DNA of 20,389 nt. Origin: Paracamarosporium sp. OC-R06-R3. Lineage: Eukaryota > Ascomycota > Dothideomycetes > Pleosporales > Didymosphaeriaceae. The translations under genes were made by a program, and so were the position numbers. The notes under the pieces are model-generated. The model searched no databases. It saw only the letters and a program-made list of their open reading frames with translations, and was not told where the DNA came from. This document shows positions 17,836 through 20,389 of the stretch, piece by piece; positions within the stretch are counted from its first letter, which is position 1; every line of letters starts with the position of its first letter. The stretch spans positions 1 to 20,389 of the forward strand of contig JACVRA010000675.1 of the NCBI GenBank assembly GCA_019828545.1, written 5' to 3'.

Positions 17836-19203
17836 ATGAGTAACAAAGCCAAATTTGATAAGGATAGTATCTTATATCATCCATCACGTCCTGTTGTTTA
17901 TTCAATAATAAGGGAACTGGCTAAGGAACTCGCCGTCCTGGGTAAAATCGACATCGCTTCCAAAATTACAGCTCTCCTCCTTTCGCAAAACTGTACAGAG
18001 CATGGGTTCAGTCTAATGAAGTTCTTGAATTTTGCCTTCGAACAAACAGGCGACTGGCCATCTACCATTCCTGAATCAGCGCGAAGTAAGAACGCCCTAG
18101 ATGAGCTCGAAATTCCGCCATCAGGTTCAATGGATGAGAAAAGATACGATGAACTCATGAATCGGAGGGAATTCTCTCAGAGAGATCCCGCTATTTGTCT
18201 CACCATTGCAGTCGTATCATGCGAGAAACAAGGCAAAACAGATGTAGAAGAAATCCAACAGGATGAGAGGGTTGCCAAAGCGCTCGAGAAGATCACGGAG
18301 CATTTCCACTTCTATATCGACGATTTGATACAGCACCGTGAAATTTGGCCCCTGCTAGCCAGTGGCGTAATCGCGCAACAGTTAGGGGTAGACGACGCGA
18401 AATTGTGTGCAACGGCGGAGGACATAGTAGAGACAATTCGCATACGATTCGAACAAGGCCGACAGAAGGGGAACCATGAAGGGAGACCAATCAAAGAGCT
18501 GCTCGAAATACTCGTAGAGAATACTCGGAAGAATGTAGGTACTCTCTATAAAGAGTCACTTCGAGACCCGCCAGAGATCTATTTGCACGATCCCGCAACA
18601 GAAAAAGATACTGAAGATATGGAGAAGCGGCTCAAGATACCTCCTTTACCAGATGACTACAAAGAATTTCTTCTTGCTTCTAACGGACTTGAATCGGTTT
18701 ATGATGGCCTAATGTTGACACCACCATTATCCGATACTCAGAATGTTGTGCTTAGCAACCTACCAAATAATACCGTCAAGGTTCCATTCGAGTTGGTCCA
18801 AGATTCGACAGGAACAGCCCAATTGATTCGCGAAGCCGGATACGATACATGGCCGTCAGCTACCACACAAATCGAGATTGGACGAAGAAGCGAGCATGTG
18901 TACCTTCTAAGCTGTCCCTCTGACGTGAAGGTGGCTATCAAAGCCTACAAGAAGGCACTAGCGAGCGACAAAGTCTCCGATGCTATGAAAGCAGAGACTA
19001 CTCATGCGATTGAGGATCTATACGGCTCTATGGAAGCTTTTGAGAATATGGAATGGGTTATGATAAACAACTTGGAGTTTGATCCAGTTTCAACTGTTGG
19101 TACCTTCCGGAATTGGTTGGAGGAAACTGTTCGCCTATCTAGTAAGCCGTGTGATATTGATAGCGATAACTCCTGTCTCGCCTATCAGTGTAGTCTAGAA
19201 TAG
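17836..19203 (+). CDS. SUKH (SMI1/KNR4) domain protein
   Basis: A 455-residue intronless protein without signal peptide or membrane segment. A helical N-terminal part (about 1-240) of unrecognised type, rich in Leu/Ala and charged residues, precedes a SUKH-fold domain from about 258. That domain shows the typical opening EKRLKIPPLPDDYKEFLLASNG (263-284): an acidic helix, the LP-x-DYK-x-F motif and the conserved NG turn. The later strand QIEIGRRSEHVYLL (345-358) fits the domain core. SMI1/KNR4 in yeast links cell-wall synthesis with signalling; in many fungi and bacteria SUKH proteins are varied binding or immunity proteins. The function here is not determined. The start at 17836 is the first ATG of the frame and nothing upstream looks coding. 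Confidence 0.78.
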   Translation: MSNKAKFDKDSILYHPSRPVVYSIIRELAKELAVLGKIDIASKITALLLSQNCTEHGFSLMKFLNFAFEQTGDWPSTIPESARSKNALDELEIPPSGSMDEKRYDELMNRREFSQRDPAICLTIAVVSCEKQGKTDVEEIQQDERVAKALEKITEHFHFYIDDLIQHREIWPLLASGVIAQQLGVDDAKLCATAEDIVETIRIRFEQGRQKGNHEGRPIKELLEILVENTRKNVGTLYKESLRDPPEIYLHDPATEKDTEDMEKRLKIPPLPDDYKEFLLASNGLESVYDGLMLTPPLSDTQNVVLSNLPNNTVKVPFELVQDSTGTAQLIREAGYDTWPSATTQIEIGRRSEHVYLLSCPSDVKVAIKAYKKALASDKVSDAMKAETTHAIEDLYGSMEAFENMEWVMINNLEFDPVSTVGTFRNWLEETVRLSSKPCDIDSDNSCLAYQCSLE

Positions 19204-19264
19204 AGTAGACAATTATAGTTTATATATTATAGACCTTCATTAAAAGCTTATTTTATATAACTAG
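19204..19264 (+). other. AT-rich 3' flank of the SUKH gene
   Basis: Sixty bases of AT-rich sequence after the stop, ending where an LTR-like segment begins. Presumably the 3' untranslated region and polyadenylation signals. Confidence 0.4.
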
Positions 19265-19453
19265 TGTTAGGAGCCGGGCCGATAGGGCCGCTATCTGAAT
19301 AGATGTGAACAGTTGGTTCCAGTCCGTCCCAAGCTAGGACAAAAGGATATATATAGTCCTGGAATTGCTAAGGGGATCCCTAGCGATTCGTCTTCACTCT
19401 ACAATAGAACACTTTGAAGCTACTTGTTACTGTCACTGTCTCACATTGTTACA
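19265..19453 (+). repeat. LTR-like segment, possible solo LTR or 5' LTR
   Basis: Starts TGTTAGGAG and ends TTGTTACA, so it is bounded by TG...CA. It contains a TATA-like GGATATATATAG and a downstream transcribed-looking stretch (CTTCACTCTACAATAG), the composition of many fungal LTRs. There is no matching second copy in the window, the flanks (ACTAG / TGTCT) do not form a target duplication, and no clear primer-binding site follows. The ends are therefore a guess. Confidence 0.35.
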
Positions 19454-19970
19454 TGTCTCTGATTAGGACCTGTGACGAGGCGCACGGAACATCTGAGCCA
19501 CATGGATTTTGGATGCGTCAGAGACGAGGGCTGTGAGGAGCGCTGCGCCGACTCTGATCCGAATCGGACCCTTATCGGAAGTACCAAAAGACAACACCGA
19601 CCTGCCTCCGATACGGATCAGATCAGGGCCTCGCTGCGCTAAGATCCTAGCCGGATCAGGATCGGAGGATACCAGATGAGGTTAGCGGAGGGATCCTTCC
19701 CCAAACCCTTCAAGGCCGCTTTAACGTTGACTGCTGGAAGACAGAGGGTATATGTAGGATAGGGGGCTCCTAGTAGATTCGGTAGCTTTCCGGTATCCTT
19801 TCGTACCAGGCCTATAGGTATTCAAATCATCCAAGGTTATTTCTCTACACGCACTCCCATATGCCTCTGCAACGAGTCACACCGAATCCGGAGCCTTGAG
19901 TACCTGCGCCGATACAATATAAGACTATAAATAGTAATTTTAACTTTTTAGAAGATTATTACTTAAAGTA
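19454..19970. other. Palindrome-rich non-coding stretch
   Basis: No gene recognised. CTGATCCGAATCGG (19554-19567) and CCGATACGGATCAG (19608-19621) are inverted repeats with one mismatch in 14, and CCTCCGAT (19606-19613) is mirrored by ATCGGAGG about 60 bases on. GGATCAG-like words recur. It may be the leader of a retroelement or a remnant of a non-autonomous element. Confidence 0.4.
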
Positions 19971-19978
19971 ACGTACTC

Positions 19979-20013
19979 CACGGGCGAGTGGCCCACACGG
20001 GCGAGTGGCCCAC
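19979..20013. repeat. 17-base tandem duplication near the transposon end
   Basis: CACGGGCGAGTGGCCCA occurs twice in tandem at period 17. Each unit has an internal GGGC/GCCC inversion. Sub-terminal repeats of this sort are often transposase-binding sites in Tc1/mariner elements. Confidence 0.75.
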
Positions 20014-20102
20014 CTTTGCCAAGACCCCACTAAAACCACACCTATTATCGCACGATATGGCGCAAACTGGTCCTATTTGGTACAGAAAGGGATTAAATAC
20101 TA

Positions 20103-20389
20103 CTAAGAGTTGACTTCTGCAGCGTTCTTACATGTTCGCGCGTTATGCCCAACTGTCTAGCACTGTTTACAGCGCCTTTGAGACGGTTCACCTCCTTCAG
20201 CGCGTACTGGCTTCTTTGCCTTCTTCCCGTCACTACGCGCCCTAAACTCCTGTAAAGTGGCTAAATGAGTGCCTTCCTCTACTGTTAGGGTCTCTTCTGC
20301 CTGAAGCCGCTTTCTTTTGTGCGATTTACGGCGCGTTGCGGCCTTGTTGGCTGCTTTAAGGTTACCGTGTCTTGGCAGTCAATGCACGT
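20103..20389 (-). pseudogene. C-terminal fragment of a pogo/Fot1-like transposase, with stops
   Basis: The minus strand in one frame reads a basic segment (RRKSHKRKRLQAEETLTVEEG) followed by a zinc knuckle C-x2-C-x4-H-x4-C with VGHNARTC, then ends at 20103-20105. The basic segment plus a GHNARTC knuckle is the usual C-terminus of fungal pogo-type DDE transposases. A TAG (20157-20159) interrupts the knuckle just after its second cysteine, and a further TGA lies near the window edge, so the copy is dead. TAG in a likely Gln or Trp position is consistent with RIP. The catalytic DDE core is outside the window. Confidence 0.72.

Larger units (their letters stand above)
19971..20389 (-). mobile_element. 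3' end of a pogo/Fot1-type Tc1/mariner DNA transposon, cut by the window edge
   Basis: A TA dinucleotide (19969-19970) precedes ACGTACTCCACGGG, the expected position for a TA target duplication followed by a terminal inverted repeat. Next comes a 17-base direct repeat containing GGGCGAGTGGCCC twice (19979-20013). From 20103 rightwards, the minus strand reads the C-terminus of a pogo-family transposase. The other terminus lies beyond the window, so terminal inversion cannot be checked here. Confidence 0.7.

Noticed and set aside
17531..17839. 102-codon open frame just before the SUKH gene
   Set aside because: No recognisable domain, overlaps the downstream start by a few bases and an opposing frame covers the same bases; more likely leader/promoter.

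Overview
The window looks like nuclear DNA of a filamentous ascomycete, most likely a Dothideomycete or related plant-associated or saprotrophic mould (lineage inferred, not proven). The grounds are a Zn2Cys6 regulator, 50-70 base introns with GT...CTAAC/CTGAC...AG signals, secreted proproteins with Lys-Arg (Kex2) sites, and transposons carrying C-to-T and G-to-A damage of the repeat-induced point mutation (RIP) type.

Left part (1-7680): a compact catabolic cluster of five intact genes. In order they are a QutA/QA-1F-like Zn2Cys6 activator (+), 3-dehydroshikimate dehydratase (+), quinate/shikimate dehydrogenase (-), an intradiol ring-cleavage dioxygenase of the hydroxyquinol type (-), and maleylacetate reductase (+, one intron). 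Together they suggest a route from quinate/shikimate through 3-dehydroshikimate to protocatechuate, then through hydroxyquinol and maleylacetate to 3-oxoadipate. Catabolic 3-dehydroquinase, a quinate permease, a QutR-like repressor and a protocatechuate-to-hydroxyquinol hydroxylase are not in the window. The last two genes are divergent around a 326-base promoter holding three GATA boxes.

Middle (7787-13176): a complete Ty1/Copia LTR retrotransposon inserted about 110 bases after the reductase stop. It has 177-base LTRs differing at one base, a perfect 5-base target duplication (TGAAT), a primer site complementary to a half-molecule of initiator tRNA-Met, and one gag-pol frame of 1633 codons that keeps register but carries about 60 stops. 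Changes at catalytic residues have the same TpG-to-TpA signature, so the element is dead by point mutation.

Right-middle (13177-16530): an effector-like neighbourhood. Two divergent secreted-protein genes each begin with a signal peptide and a propeptide ending in Lys-Arg. One (-, four exons) ends in three 18-residue tandem repeats separated by dibasic sites, the layout of a Kex2-processed repeat protein. The other (+, two exons) is a small protein with 12 cysteines, all after the Kex2 site. A 14-base minisatellite lies between them.

Right end (16531-20389): an AT-rich spacer, a SUKH (SMI1/KNR4) domain gene (+), an LTR-like segment, a palindrome-rich stretch, and the 3' end of a RIP-damaged pogo/Fot1-type DNA transposon (-) running off the window.
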